Of a stretch of 64,000 bases of DNA, positions 40,626 through 52,798 are shown piece by piece. Each line of letters begins with the position of its first letter. Position 1 is the first letter of the stretch. Both the position numbers and the translations under genes were made by a program. The notes below the pieces were generated by a model. It did no database searches. It saw only the letters and a list, made by a program, of their open reading frames with translations, and had not been told where the DNA came from. The DNA lies in NCBI GenBank assembly GCA_964006375.1, contig OZ023265.1, positions 171,437,943-171,501,942 of the forward strand. Reading direction: 5' to 3'. This DNA is from Tillus elongatus. Taxonomy: Eukaryota > Arthropoda > Insecta > Coleoptera > Cleridae.

Positions 40626-40989
40626 AGAACCTCGGTGGTTCAGGGGTAAGAACGTGTGCCTCTTAACCGAAGGGTACTGGGTTCAATTCCAGGGTACTCC
40701 TTTCACTTTTTCAGTACAAACTGTAAAATTAACACCAACCGAGGTTCTGGCATTGTATTTGAGCAAGTTAAATGTCTGCACGTTCCGTCCTTCGGAAGGG
40801 GCGTAAAGCCGTCGGTCCCGTGTCCGTGCGACGTTGGGCACGTTAAAGATCCCTACCCTCCTTACAGAAAGGCAGGGGTTCGGCAAAATTTCCAGGATAG
40901 TGAGGTGAAACTGCTCCCTGGCGTCGGTGATTGGCCATAGTCGCGGAAATAGGCCGACGTTAAAGAAACAAAAAAAAACACACACACAC
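40626..40989 (+). mobile_element. tRNA-derived SINE, full length, with 14-bp target duplication
   Basis: Flanked by ATACAGTGCGTTTA at 40612-40625 and 40990-41003. A box TGGTTCAGGGG, B box GGTTCAATTCC, a central domain (GTCGGTCCCGTGTCCGTG, GGGCACGTTAAAGATCCC), then GGAAATAGGCCGACGTTAAA and an A/CA-rich tail. The tRNA head with pol III boxes and the long duplication show LINE-driven retroposition. No protein is encoded; the open frames over it are spurious. Confidence 0.93.
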
Positions 40990-41004
40990 ATACAGTGCGT
41001 TTAG

Positions 41005-41316
41005 TACCAGTTATGAGAAGAAATTTATTATATTATATATTTATCGCGTATAGTTATTGAAGACCTAAGTGGATAAAGGTGTTATGTCACAAAATCAAGG
41101 TTTTAGGGAAATCTACGTAATGTGTTTTGGACTGGAACTTTGAACTTGAAAGATATGTATGACAATCAGGCCAATGGTATTTTCATTTCGTATATTCAAA
41201 GATGGAATTTAACACAAGAGACAACTAGCATGGATTTTTCCATTGTATTTAACATTTATCTAATAGTTTTTCATACATAGAACATTATTACATGTATGAA
41301 AATACCCAAAATCATA
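41005..41316. other. no recognised feature
   Basis: AT-rich sequence between the SINE and mariner-derived repeats; nothing identified. Confidence 0.3.
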
Positions 41317-41318
41317 TA

Positions 41319-41643
41319 CAGTGTGTCCCAAACTGGATGGGAATGTATTGCTATCTCCGTTATTATTAGAGATAGGGAGACGGTTAAACTAGCAATGTTT
41401 TGTAGAATTTCATGCTCGTTCCAAATATGACTTGTATTTGGCCCTGCCTCTTTTCGCTTTCGAGTTATTTAGAAAAAATAAAAATTTTTCTTTTTTGTTC
41501 AATATCTGAGTAGGCGTTGATCTGACATGTCTAAGACTTGCATATTATTAGGACACTTTTTACAGAGTAATCTTTTTGTGCTATTCCCAACTTTGGATTG
41601 TCATTTGTTTTTGAGCTACAGGTATCAACGTTTGTTCTATCTA
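41319..41643. mobile_element. solo or partial mariner TIR (about 325 bp)
   Basis: Starts CAGTGTGTCCCAAACTGG after TA and follows the left inverted repeat of the neighbouring M2 element to its GAGCTACAGGTATCAACG block, then stops at the TA where M2 begins. A transposase-less remnant in tandem with M2. Confidence 0.8.
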
Positions 41644-41645
41644 TA

Positions 41646-44410
41646 CAGTGTGTCCCAAACTGGATGGGAATGTATTGCTATCTCTGTTATTATTAGAGAT
41701 AGGGAGACGGTTAAATTAGCAATGTTTTGTAGAATTTCATGCTCGTTTCAAATATGACTTGTATTTTGCCTTGCCTCTTTTCGTTTTCGAGTTATTTTGA
41801 AAAAAAATAATTGTCGATTTCTTTTTTCTTCATTATCTAAGTAGGCGTTGATCTAACATGTTTAAGACTTGCACATTATCAGGACACATTTTTTGCTATT
41901 CTCAACTTTGGGTTGTCATTTGTTTTTGAGCTACAGGTATGAACTTTTGCTTTTATTATGGCAGTCATATTGGATTTTTTGCTCAGGTGATGGCCTGTGA
42001 AAAGAGCTTCCCAATGATGTACAACATGCTTGATAAATCTTGTAATTGCACCGATAATTTTGAGAAAAACCGTTTTGAGGATAGTAGGCTATGAAATCCA
42101 ATACCAGGAAACAAATGACCAAAAAAAGTCTTCAAAAAGCAGTAGGCCATAGAATTTAACAATAGACTTCTACTTTTAACATAATTTTCCGTATGATTCA
42201 CGATAAAAAAATATTGTGATTTAATTTACAATACTTAATTAACTAATAATGCTAGGTAATATTATGTGAAACAGTTTAATAATGAAACCCGGCAATAACA
42301 AATAGAAACTTAAACTCCACAAAACAACACAATAGAAACGGAACTCAACAAATAATAAAATAGAAACTTAAAAATACACTAAATAACAAATTGTTCAATA
42401 TGGCCACCGTTTTGTTCAATGCACTCTATACACCTTTTTGAAACATGCCTGCAAATTCTGGTGGGGGTGTTTTGGTTAATATGATTTATAGCTTCCGTGA
42501 TTATGTTTCGTAATTCATTGATATTTTGTGGTGGATCGAATTTATACACATCATTCTTCAGAGTACCCCAAAAATAAAAATATATGGGTGCTATATCATG
42601 ACTTCGAGCACACTAATGAACCGGCCCATTGTTACAAATGACACGATTATTAAAATTTTGGTACAAAAATTCTTTGACGATCCTAGCATTGTGAGCTGGA
42701 CTACCGTCTTGTTTATACCAAATCTTGTCTAAATTATCATGAACTCTTCTAATTGTTGGTAACATATCATTTCTCAATAGATCAAGATACCTTTCTCCAG
42801 TTAAATTATTTTCAAAAAAGAACGGACCAACAATGAAGTTACCTGAATTTTTTTTTAAATTAACTGTGTAATCTACAAATAAAAATAACAGTTTTTTACC
42901 TAATAAGCCGCACCAAACATTAGTACCAAATCTGTCTTGCAATCGTCCTTCTTCCTTTAGATGGGATTGCCCAATAATGCCTATTATGGCGATTATACAC
43001 ACCACAATTTGTAAATCTGGATTCATCAGTCCATATAATTTTCAAACGAAAATGTTCATCTTGCTGACATTGTCCTTGATACCATCTGCAGAATTGAAGT
43101 TGCTTAGGGTAATCGTCAAAATTTAAGCCTTGTACGATTGTAGGTTTGTATGGATGGTAATGACTTTGTTTTAATACACGGTGTACCGTACTTTTTGGAA
43201 CGTCAATTTGTTCATCATAAAACCGAACATATTGCGGCGGGTTTTCGTTTGAAACCTGTAGGACGGCATTCTTTCTTTCTTCATTTGTAGGCATTGGTAG
43301 TTTCTTTGCGTGGAAGGTACCATCGTTCAATAGATTGGTCACTATCCTGCTAAATATTTTGGTGTTTGGTTGTCGTCTTTCTGGGTATTTGTTTTGATAT
43401 GAATTTGCAGCTGCCTCAGTATTTCGGTTAGAACGAATATAACATTCCAAAACATTCTTCATTACTGAACATATTGTTAAATAATATTTAAAATAAAACA
43501 GGAAACAAACTGTTTAATACAAAATCTTAAGCAACGTGTTAAATACACCTAAAATTGTTCAGATAATTAAGAATGACAGTATTCTTAATTGTCGCGATAG
43601 TGTTATATACATAGCAACCTTTGTTCTGTTGTTTTTCAGTTGACTTACGTTTAAAAATCAAACAATTTTCAAGGGCGTCTTCGTAAATCATTAATCTGCT
43701 TTTTATTGAGTTCTGTTAGTAAATTGAGCTATTTATTAGGTTTACCTATTTAATTAAATTATAACAATTTTTTAGGATAATGTAGTGTAATGTATGATTT
43801 GTAATAATGGGCCGATTCATTGGTGTGCTCAAAGTTTTTTATCGTGAATCATTACGGAAAATTATGTTAAAAGTAGAAGTATATTGTTAGAATCCATGGT
43901 CTACTGCTTTTTGAACTTTTTTTGTCATTTGTTTTCTTTTATTGGATTTCATAGCCTACTATCCCCAAAACGGTTTTTCTCAAAATTGTAAGTGCAATTA
44001 CAAGATTTCTCAAGCATGTTGTACATCATTGGAAAGCTCTTTTCACAGGCTATCACATGAACAAAAAATCCAATATGGCTGCCATAATAAAAACAAACAT
44101 TGATACCTGTAGCTCAAAAACAAATGACAATCCAAAGTTGAGAATAGCACAAAAAGATTACTCTGTAAAAAGTGCCCGGATAATGTGCAAGTCTTAGACA
44201 TGTCAGATCAACACCTACTTAGATATTGAAGAAAAAAAAATCGACATTTTTTCCCCAAAATAACTCGAAAACGAAAAGAGGCAGGGCAAAATACAAGTTA
44301 TATTTGGAACGAGCATGAAATTCTATAAAACATTGCTAATTTAACCGTCTCCCTATCTCTAATAATAACAAAGGTAGCAATACATTCCCAATCCAGTTTG
44401 GGACACACTG
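41646..44410 (-). mobile_element. Tc1/mariner DD41D element with about 570-bp TIRs (M2)
   Basis: Ends CAGTGTGTCCCAAACTGG and its complement, with TA duplicated at both sides. Inverted repeats span about 41646-42217 and 43838-44410, unusually long for this superfamily. It contains one transposase gene on the minus strand, inactivated. Confidence 0.9.
42400..43462 (-). pseudogene. DD41D mariner transposase (M2), inactivated
   Basis: Start ATG at 43462. N-terminal helix-turn-helix region (VLECYIRSNRNTEAAANSY, SKSTVHRVL-like PKSTVHRVLKQS) then catalytic KIIWTDESRFTN in the first frame (42920-43462). A shift in 42960-43020 moves to the frame with WYKQDGSPAHNARIVKEFL (to 42613), where an in-frame stop (42613-42615) occurs. 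Beyond it, IAPIYFYFWGTLKND shows Tyr where the third catalytic Asp should be. Three independent lesions. Confidence 0.88.
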
Positions 44411-44414
44411 TATA

Positions 44415-44635
44415 GTGGACAGAAAAAGGCCTTTAAAATAATAATAAAAAATTCGAACAATTATCATTGTGATCGCGAACGTTCTGCTATTGGTTGTGAT
44501 GTTGTTGGATAGTAAATAAATATCGTGTTTACATTTGCTTTATGGTATGATAAGTATGGTCGCTTGTTTCTCAACATTATGGTGAATTTGATTCGTTTGT
44601 TGTGTTGCTCCTAGTTGAATAGTGTGAAGTGTGCG
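44415..44635. other. no recognised feature
   Basis: Short non-coding stretch between mariner M2 and a family H fragment. Confidence 0.3.
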
Positions 44636-44639
44636 TAAT

Positions 44640-44885
44640 AAAATTCACTAATAGCGAGGTATCGATCGTGAGACAAAAAAAATTCAAATGATCGCGAATT
44701 TGGGCCCCTAGAACCCACATCCGGGGTCAGTTTCTATTTTTATATGTTATTTGATGAAATTTGGTGGACATGTTGCTTTGGGAAAGACCTAACTATGTAT
44801 CAAAATTCAGCTTTCTAGGTTTACAGAAAATCGAGTTATTCAAATTTGAAGCATTTATTTTGGTAAATTTATAGATTATCTTACG
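44640..44885 (-). mobile_element. family H fragment, short subfamily
   Basis: Half of the terminal palindrome (AAAATTCACTAATAGCGAGG), tail block GAACCCACATCCGGGGTCAG, no TA tract, then the AAATTTGGTGGACATGTTGC and TTCTAGGTTTACAGAAAATC blocks also seen near 9200 and 29600. Confidence 0.65.
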
Positions 44886-44899
44886 AACGCTTTTTAAAT

Positions 44900-45255
44900 T
44901 TTTAATTCAGAAACATGCCTAGGACCCCCCCATGCACAAACCACGCGATTTTTTTTTGTTTACGACCCCCAACGCACCAGGAGTGAATAGGGGTGCTGGG
45001 CGGGGTAGATAGTGAAAAGGAAATGAGCAGAAAATGCGAAGGAAACGGCTTGTAAGCTGTCTTTTTCATATCCTGAAGCCATATCCCCCCTAAACCCTGC
45101 CCACTCCGCACATGTCCTCTATTCGTGCCAGGTCCCGTAACTTCCTTAGGGAGTATGAACAGGACATTTTTCTTGTGGTTTATGCAACGAGGGTGATTGT
45201 ACGCACGCTACACGGGAAGGAAAATCCCTACGTCCGCGAAGTCATGAATACATAA
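44900..45255 (+). repeat. unclassified interspersed repeat (copy 2)
   Basis: Homologous to 5815-6187 with similar order of blocks and many substitutions. No shared open frame, so probably a non-coding part of an unknown element. Confidence 0.55.
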
Positions 45256-45289
45256 GAAACCGTCTAAAGGCATACACGTGCTAGCGGCA

Positions 45290-46910
45290 TACTACATTTT
45301 GCATATTACTTTTGTGTTGTTTGGGAATTTTAATACACAAGTGCAAATTATTCTTACGACTTTATTAGCGTTAGTGGGTGGACTAACAGTGTTTGTGCCA
45401 CAGACAGCCAGGCAGCCCTTAAGGCATTAAGTAGCCCACGGGTAAATTCCTGGCTGGTGAGTGAGTGCCGAGACGAGACGAGCGACCTGGCTGGGCAGAA
45501 TGAGTGACCCTCATCTGGGTGCCGGGTCACTCGGGGGTCAAACGCAATGAAGAAGCTGACAGTCCCGCGAAGAGAGGGTCAGCAGAACCATTTATGGGAC
45601 CAGAACCGGCTCTGGGCGTGACAAAGAGCACTGCCAGGGGAGCCATTAAGTCCTGGGTTAGAAACCAGCACAAGGTGTACTAGGACTGTCCAGGGCTCAG
45701 ACATGGGTCAATAATTGACGGACCCAGTTCAAAGAGAGCTGTGGAGTTGCTAAATCTTAGCAGAGGGCAGCTCAGAAACACAACAGGTCTCTTGACGGGA
45801 CACATGTCCGTCAAGAAACACCTGCATAAAATGGGGCGGTTCGAAGGGGACCTCGAAGCAGACTGCGGTGAGGGGGAGGAATCAGCCCAGCGTATCTTGT
45901 GCGAGTGTAAAGCTCTGGACCGCAAAGGACAACTGATCTACGGTCAGTCTAGACCGGAGACAGAGCAATATAAAACTTCACCCTACCAATCGCCGTGCAG
46001 ACTAGTTCAAGGCACAGTGATTTTGGAATGGGTGGAGTAAGACTAAGGGTATGCACAATCAACCAAAGGTTGCAGTGCTATCGGGGTGGTAAGGCCGCGG
46101 ACGCGCCCTGAGAAAAAAAAACAGTGTTTGTGATGTTTTGTCAACAGCTAAAAAGGATCGAAGTTTTACAAAAAGGGCTGATATGCAACAGGTTAGTTAT
46201 TTTCTTTCTCTGATGCTTTGGCGGTAGTTTTAGTTAAGTTTATGGTTTAACGGTCTATAATTTTGAGCTTAATTTTCGTAGAAAAAATTCGTCAATGAGG
46301 AGACCGCGACTTTAGAATTTTAAAAAGATTTCTTCAAATGAGTGCAAACTAGGCCCCCTAGAATCCATATCCGGGTTCATATTCAGTTTTTATCTGTTTA
46401 CATATATACAGGATGGCGCATTTCTACGGTAAAGCCAATATAATAATAATTATTATACAAGAGACGAGAAAAAATCATATAAGTTAATTATAGGGTGTCT
46501 CGAGCTGCACCTTATAAAATTATTTTGACAATAAGTGATCCCAACAATTTTCTTTTCGAACACCCTTATTTTATTGCATATTTTATCGAAATATGTTTGT
46601 AAAAAAAATCGAGACGCAGTAAGTGCGTTTTGGTATCAAATTTCCAGTAAATGCTTCAAATATCAATAACTCAATTTGCTATTAACCTAAGGTTTGTTGG
46701 CTAGGAAACATTTTAAGTTTATTTTCGGAAACTTTTTGTACATTTTTAAACAATAAGTTATTTTGATAAAATATGTCACATTGGTTCTACTATATAGGTT
46801 ATTTCGGTAACAAAATCGATAACTGCTTGCATTAAAGAGACATATTTGCTTTTAAAAACATTTTTATAAAAATTCACTACCATAACGCACTTGCTGCGTC
46901 CAGACGTTTT
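45290..46910 (-). mobile_element. family H copy interrupted by LINE A
   Basis: Body (45290-45384, 46133-46600) and module (46610-46905, hairpin ends GACGCAGTAAGTGCGTTTTG and TAACGCACTTGCTGCGTCC). Removing 45398-46119 and one 13-bp duplication restores continuity with the paralogue at 8890-8925. Confidence 0.78.
45398..46119 (+). mobile_element. LINE A, strongly 5'-truncated (copy 3)
   Basis: Flanked by AACAGTGTTTGTG at 45385-45397 and 46120-46132, and ends in an A run (46113-46119). Contains the RNase H core onward: ATDSQAALKALSS-like residues near 45402 and the C-terminal segment at 45741-46040 (LSRGQLRNTTGLLTGHM), frameshifted. Confidence 0.9.
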
Positions 46911-47870
46911 TTAGATTTTACAGAAAAACCAGTTTTTCGTACTTGTTTCGCATTTTATAGCTTGTGCCGTATTTCTCTTCCGGTTATAGTAAGTTGGTGT
47001 CGGCACATCGCAGTATGAGGGTATATGTCATTAAAAGGTACTATGAGCTTTTTTCCAGTTGTTTAGAAGCACTTTTAGGTTTATTTTGAACCATACGCAA
47101 ACTGATATATTTATCTAATGCCTTCGATATTTACACGTCAAGCCCTCAACCGCTTAAGACAAGACTAAGAAGACGATTTCAGTAGAGAACCGTTTTAAAA
47201 ACAAAGTACACAACGAAGTATCACGTCTACCTTTTTCTTTTCTACTTTGCATCACTTTTTTTTTTGAGAGATCGTGTATGTCTCAAGGCTCTTATTTACG
47301 TTACCGAAAACAGATGACGTCTCGTCGTGTATGACAGGCAAACTGATATGCATGCTAAGCAGGCAGCACATACAAACAGAACACTACGGCAGATTATATT
47401 AACTAGAGGATCCTCACATATTTCATCATAGTACAGGGGGAGAGATATGTAATCAAGCATGTTCTACAACCCTCTTATGTGTATGCGCTTCCCACATATA
47501 ACAAACACATACACTGATAACGAGTGAAGCACCGAGAGATAATCGTGGAGGGAGTATGAGAGTACTAATGCACTACGTGATGCATTATCGTCTCCACCCG
47601 CCTTCACATCACGTTCATGATCGTGTTTCTTTATTGCTGAAAACATACTTCGGTTGTTAATTAATAAGTGACGATACGGGAGACTTGTTTATTAGAAAAA
47701 ATACTTTTACAAATCGAGTCATCCCTAAATTTTACAAATAGACGAATTGCCGAATCTTTTTTTATGATATAGTGCACCGGAAGTTATTTTACATTTTGTA
47801 TAAGAGGATATTTTGACACTGATTTATTATTAATTTGTCAAAATTGACCAGACAAAATACTTTTTTTTTA
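46911..47870. other. no recognised feature
   Basis: About 1 kb of apparently unique non-coding sequence with mixed composition. The minus frame 47464-47646 has no domain. Confidence 0.3.
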
Positions 47871-47879
47871 TTTTCTATT

Positions 47880-49238
47880 TTTTTAATTTCAACAACACAC
47901 CACGAGGGCTCACAACCTAAATACTATCGTACCGTGGGTATCGACAAGGAGGAAAGAGGCAACTTGTTAATTCTGGACTTGCAGGTTTGGAGGTGCGGGG
48001 GAGAAGGAAAAACACGTGCCGGCAAGGAGTTCCACAACTTGGAAGTCCTCGGGACAAAAGACAGGCATAACAAGATGTTCTATGTCTGGTGACCTAGACA
48101 GTAAAAGGGTGGATTTGTTCTGTTCCCCTGGTAGATCTGTTGGGGGCAGCAGGTGGAGGAACTATGGAAGAAAGCTCCTCTGAGCAGTGCCCGTGCAGAT
48201 ATCTATAAAAGAGAGAGAGGTCACCAATGGCACGTCGGTGGGCAAGGGATGACAGCCTTTGGGTGAGGGTACGGTCACCGATGAGCGGCAGCGGTACCCC
48301 TGATGTGGGAGCAGTATTCGAGGTTTGGCCTTATTTGTGAAGTATATAAGGTATAGAGATTAGCTGGTGAAAAGTATTTGCGAGCCCGGAAGATAAAACC
48401 TAATTTCTTAGCAGCCGCTTCTGCAATTGATGTGACATGTTGGTGCGGATTGAGAATTCGATCCACAGAAATGCCAACATGTGAAAAGAACTCATTACTT
48501 TGAATAACTTGGGTCTTCATTGTGATGGGTCTAGGGCTGGTGTATGTCTTATGAGATAGAAAGCAATACTGAGATTTGGTGGAGTTGAATTGTACAATAT
48601 TTCTACTTCCCCAGTCTAATATTTTTTGGAGATCCACAGAGATAGAACCCTCCATGAGTCTGCGATCCTCATCTAATTTCGCTAAAGAGACAGGCTTAGA
48701 ATATTGTATATTTGACTGGAGGGTGCTGTCGCCCGCGTAACTGTGAACTGGGTTGGATGTGCTAGAGAGGAGGTCATTGATGTGGAAAAGGAACGTTGTG
48801 AGACTCCTGCATTAATTGGATACAGTTTAGAGGAATGGCCATCCACGACAACAGACCTGGTCGAATGATTTGGATATGTCTAGAGCGACAATCTGGGATT
48901 CACCGTGTAGTTCCATAGACTTGTTCCAAGAATAGGTGACAGAGGAAAGGGAGTCGGCAGTTGATCTGCGCGACGGAATCAATACTGCCTGTCGTGGATT
49001 AGACTGTGTTTTTCAAGAAATTTTAGTAATTCCGTGTTTATATACTTTTCCATCACTTTGGAGACGACTGGAAGGAGAGATGTAGTTGCTAGGAAGCGCT
49101 TTAGATCCTTTTTTGGGGACGGATTGTACTCTAGCAGTTTTCCAGTTACTAGGGAATATGCCTCTATTGTAAGATGTCTGAAACAGACAAGTCAGTACAG
49201 GAGCAATTCTGGTGCGCATTTTTTGAGAACAATTTTAC
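47880..49238 (-). mobile_element. LINE B (copy 3), RT middle to 3' end
   Basis: The 3' end is at the left (T-rich run at 47862-47885, then CAACAACACACCACGAGGGC). It includes the C-terminal region (48275-48655), the YADD region near 48735 (disrupted) and RT N-terminal residues VLTCLFQTSYNRGIFPSNWK near 49180. Numerous frameshifts and a short deletion near 48860; 5'-truncated. Confidence 0.85.
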
Positions 49239-49239
49239 C

Positions 49240-49690
49240 AGATTATAGAGTACTCTGTATAGTATGCACACATAAAGAGATAAGGGTAGTTTTCCTAAGA
49301 TATATAGATATAGATAAAAATAAGGGATGCCACCACCTATAAAAACAATCTTATGTTGTTTGTATAAAAAGCAGCTGGCCGTCCACTCTTTAATTTAAAA
49401 TTGTGCTGCAAATTGAACCAGAACTTCCACACAGCTGTGATAATTTACTCTCCTCAGAAAGACATTCTCATGAAATGAATTTAGGGTCCATGACTTGACC
49501 ACAAAGAAAAAAATCGTATTTTTGTGCCCATAAACCTCTAAAACGTTATATTACACGGTTTTAATAGTCAGTTTCCTCAACCAACCCACTATTTCTACCT
49601 TTTTTCTAAAGCAACCCTACTCACAAATAATCCAGACTATCAGGTTGTGAACAGCTACCTGTGCACCAAATTTGATGTCGATTGCTTAAT
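49240..49690. other. no recognised feature
   Basis: AT-rich non-coding sequence between LINE B and the hammerhead-like inverted repeat. Confidence 0.3.
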
Positions 49691-49773
49691 TACAACTAAG
49701 TGAAGATTGGAACCTGTGACGAGCACTGATAAGTACACTTGGAGAACCCAAATCACCACAACATATTTTAAAA

Positions 49774-49818
49774 GACCCGACGATCGTTTCACTAACCAAG
49801 TTAGCGTCATCAGAAGAT
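49774..49818 (-). ncRNA. hammerhead ribozyme-like motif, left arm
   Basis: On the minus strand: CTGATGA (49813-49807), one extra C, stem II GCTAAC/GTTAGT with loop TTG, GAAA (49790-49787), palindromic stem III ACG-AT-CGT, cleavage-site C at 49779. Stem I is weak (wobble pairs only). The short palindromic stem III resembles hammerheads that work as dimers in Penelope-like elements. Confidence 0.55.
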
Positions 49819-49839
49819 GAAACAGTCTGAATGTTTCAT

Positions 49840-49880
49840 CCTCTGATGACGCTTACTTGGTTAGTGAAACGATCGTCAGG
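49840..49880 (+). ncRNA. hammerhead ribozyme-like motif, right arm
   Basis: CTGATGA (49843-49849), extra C, stem II GCTTAC/GTTAGT (one mismatch), GAAA (49866-49869), stem III ACG-AT-CGT, cleavage-site C at 49877, stem I CCT/AGG (49840-49842 with 49878-49880). All core residues are present; stem I is only 3 bp as drawn. Confidence 0.55.
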
Positions 49881-49929
49881 TCTTTTAAAATGTGTTGTGG
49901 TGATTTGGGTTCTCCAAGTGTACTTATAT

Positions 49930-50435
49930 GCTTAATTACAAAACAATTTAGTATTTCACCGCTACATGATCAACCTCTACTTGAATTTCATGGAAAATAT
50001 GAAGTTGATCTTGATTTGACATTGAAAGTTATCCCCAAGATCAAATCCAAGGTCGCCATCAGATAGCGAGGAAAAAAATCGTTGCCTTGATATTTTTCTC
50101 CGCGGCATGAACTCTTATAGAGTGATTCTGCTATTCTGTTACTTTCTTGACACCACACAAGTGCTAAATTCAGGCCATCACCCAAATAATTTTATGGTGA
50201 AACGTGAATTTCTCGATGAAAAATTAAGAGGAGGAACTAAACTCGTACACTTAATAATCCAATGTAATATTTTTTCAAAACTAAATTAATATTCACCCCC
50301 TCACATTCAACCCCTACTTCGATTTCATCGCAGAATATGTATGAGATGAGTAATGAAATTGAACGTTTTCTAAAACGCAAACCCTGAAACATTATATTAC
50401 TCGAGTTTCAACGAAAAAATATCAATTTTCACCAA
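49930..50435. other. no recognised feature
   Basis: No recognised feature. Small frames (49857-50066, 50107-50289) lack domains. Confidence 0.3.
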
Positions 50436-50439
50436 ATCA

Positions 50440-51697
<1,258 letters not shown>

Positions 51698-51699
51698 AG

Positions 51700-52083
51700 G
51701 AGGAGCGACATTATTAAACTACCGTCATCATTGTTAATGGGTAGTTTATTTTCAGATCTATTTCTAATCAAATCTAGAAAAAAAAAAGTTTATAAACACC
51801 AATCGCAATATCAAAGATATATGGCCACATTCTTTCCTATTAACCAATGTTATTCATATAATGATATTAAATCTAAGTCCTATGTGGAATTGTTAGAATC
51901 AAAAGTTTAAACTTCACTCCACTACACAGAAATTCAATAATACATCAACAAATTATTCAGTCTGGCTTACTGTGGCCGCCGAATTGAATTGGGTCACTTT
52001 CAAAAGAAATAAATCAGCGGGAAATGTAGCTCTCTGCAGCCGATAACTTTGGTCCACTTGGATAATTGTACGTCTAGATCTTT
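51700..52083. other. no recognised feature
   Basis: Non-coding, mixed composition; nothing identified. Confidence 0.3.
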
Positions 52084-52166
52084 ACTTTTTTTCCCTCATG
52101 GCTCGTCCGCGACTTTACCGCCCCGATAGCACTGCATCCTTTGGCTTATTGTGCATAGACCTTAAC
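52084..52166 (-). mobile_element. LINE A 3' end fragment
   Basis: TTTGGCTTATTGTGCATA and CTCGTCCGCGACTTTACCGC match the last about 80 bases of LINE A as seen at 20425-20505. No coding part. Confidence 0.7.
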
Positions 52167-52371
52167 TTGGACCTAACGTAAGATAAATTCGATAAGGTAG
52201 TTGTTAAACTTCTGACTCTACCCAAACAACATTCAATGGTGTTAAAATAGAGTCAGATTTCTTTGACTGCCTTCCAACACCTTAGATAATGGCAATAAGG
52301 TATCAATGGGGCATCAATAAGGCATCAATGACCTCCTCTCTAGCACATCCAACCCAGTTCACAGTTACGCG

Positions 52372-52775
52372 ACTTAACTTTAGCGTTAAGACAATTAACT
52401 TTTTTAAACAATTTATTATTACTTAAACACAATGATTACTTAATACAATAATGAGACAAAAAAAAAATATATATATGTGATAGTTAAAATACTTGACACG
52501 CCATGTGCCAGACTAACTAGGAAACAAGTAATGAACGCTCCTATCTCGGTGCTTATCCTATTTATAGGCTTCCCCTCCAGGCGTGGCACTATTGTCTCTG
52601 GAGGTGACCTGGATCTGCTAATGCTGAATGTCACCGGAGATATTCCGTTCACACTTGCTGGTTTTACGCCTGCATTCCTACAGGCGCCACTTCACTATTA
52701 TGATGACACTGCGGTTTCTAAGGAGGCCAGGATACATTGTTGCACAATAGCCTGTTGTTGTGGCTCTATTTATCT
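52372..52775 (-). repeat. 3' LTR (404 bp)
   Basis: Matches the 5' LTR almost perfectly outside the microsatellite, which is only a short A/TA tract here (52456-52476). A polyadenylation signal AATAAA on the minus strand lies at 52417-52412, about 40 bases before the LTR end. Confidence 0.93.
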
Positions 52776-52788
52776 CCTCCCCCCTTTG
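52776..52788 (-). other. polypurine tract
   Basis: Minus-strand purine run AAAGGGGGGAGG directly abutting the 3' LTR; primes plus-strand DNA synthesis in LTR elements. Confidence 0.85.
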
Positions 52789-52798
52789 AAGAACGAAG

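Larger units (their letters stand above)
49728..49926. repeat. near-perfect 95-bp inverted repeat
   Basis: Arms 49728-49823 and 49833-49926 with a 9-base loop (AGTCTGAAT). Each arm holds a hammerhead-like core and the shared flank GTACACTTGGAGAACCCAAA. Looks like two head-to-head copies of a Penelope-like terminal segment. Confidence 0.88.
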
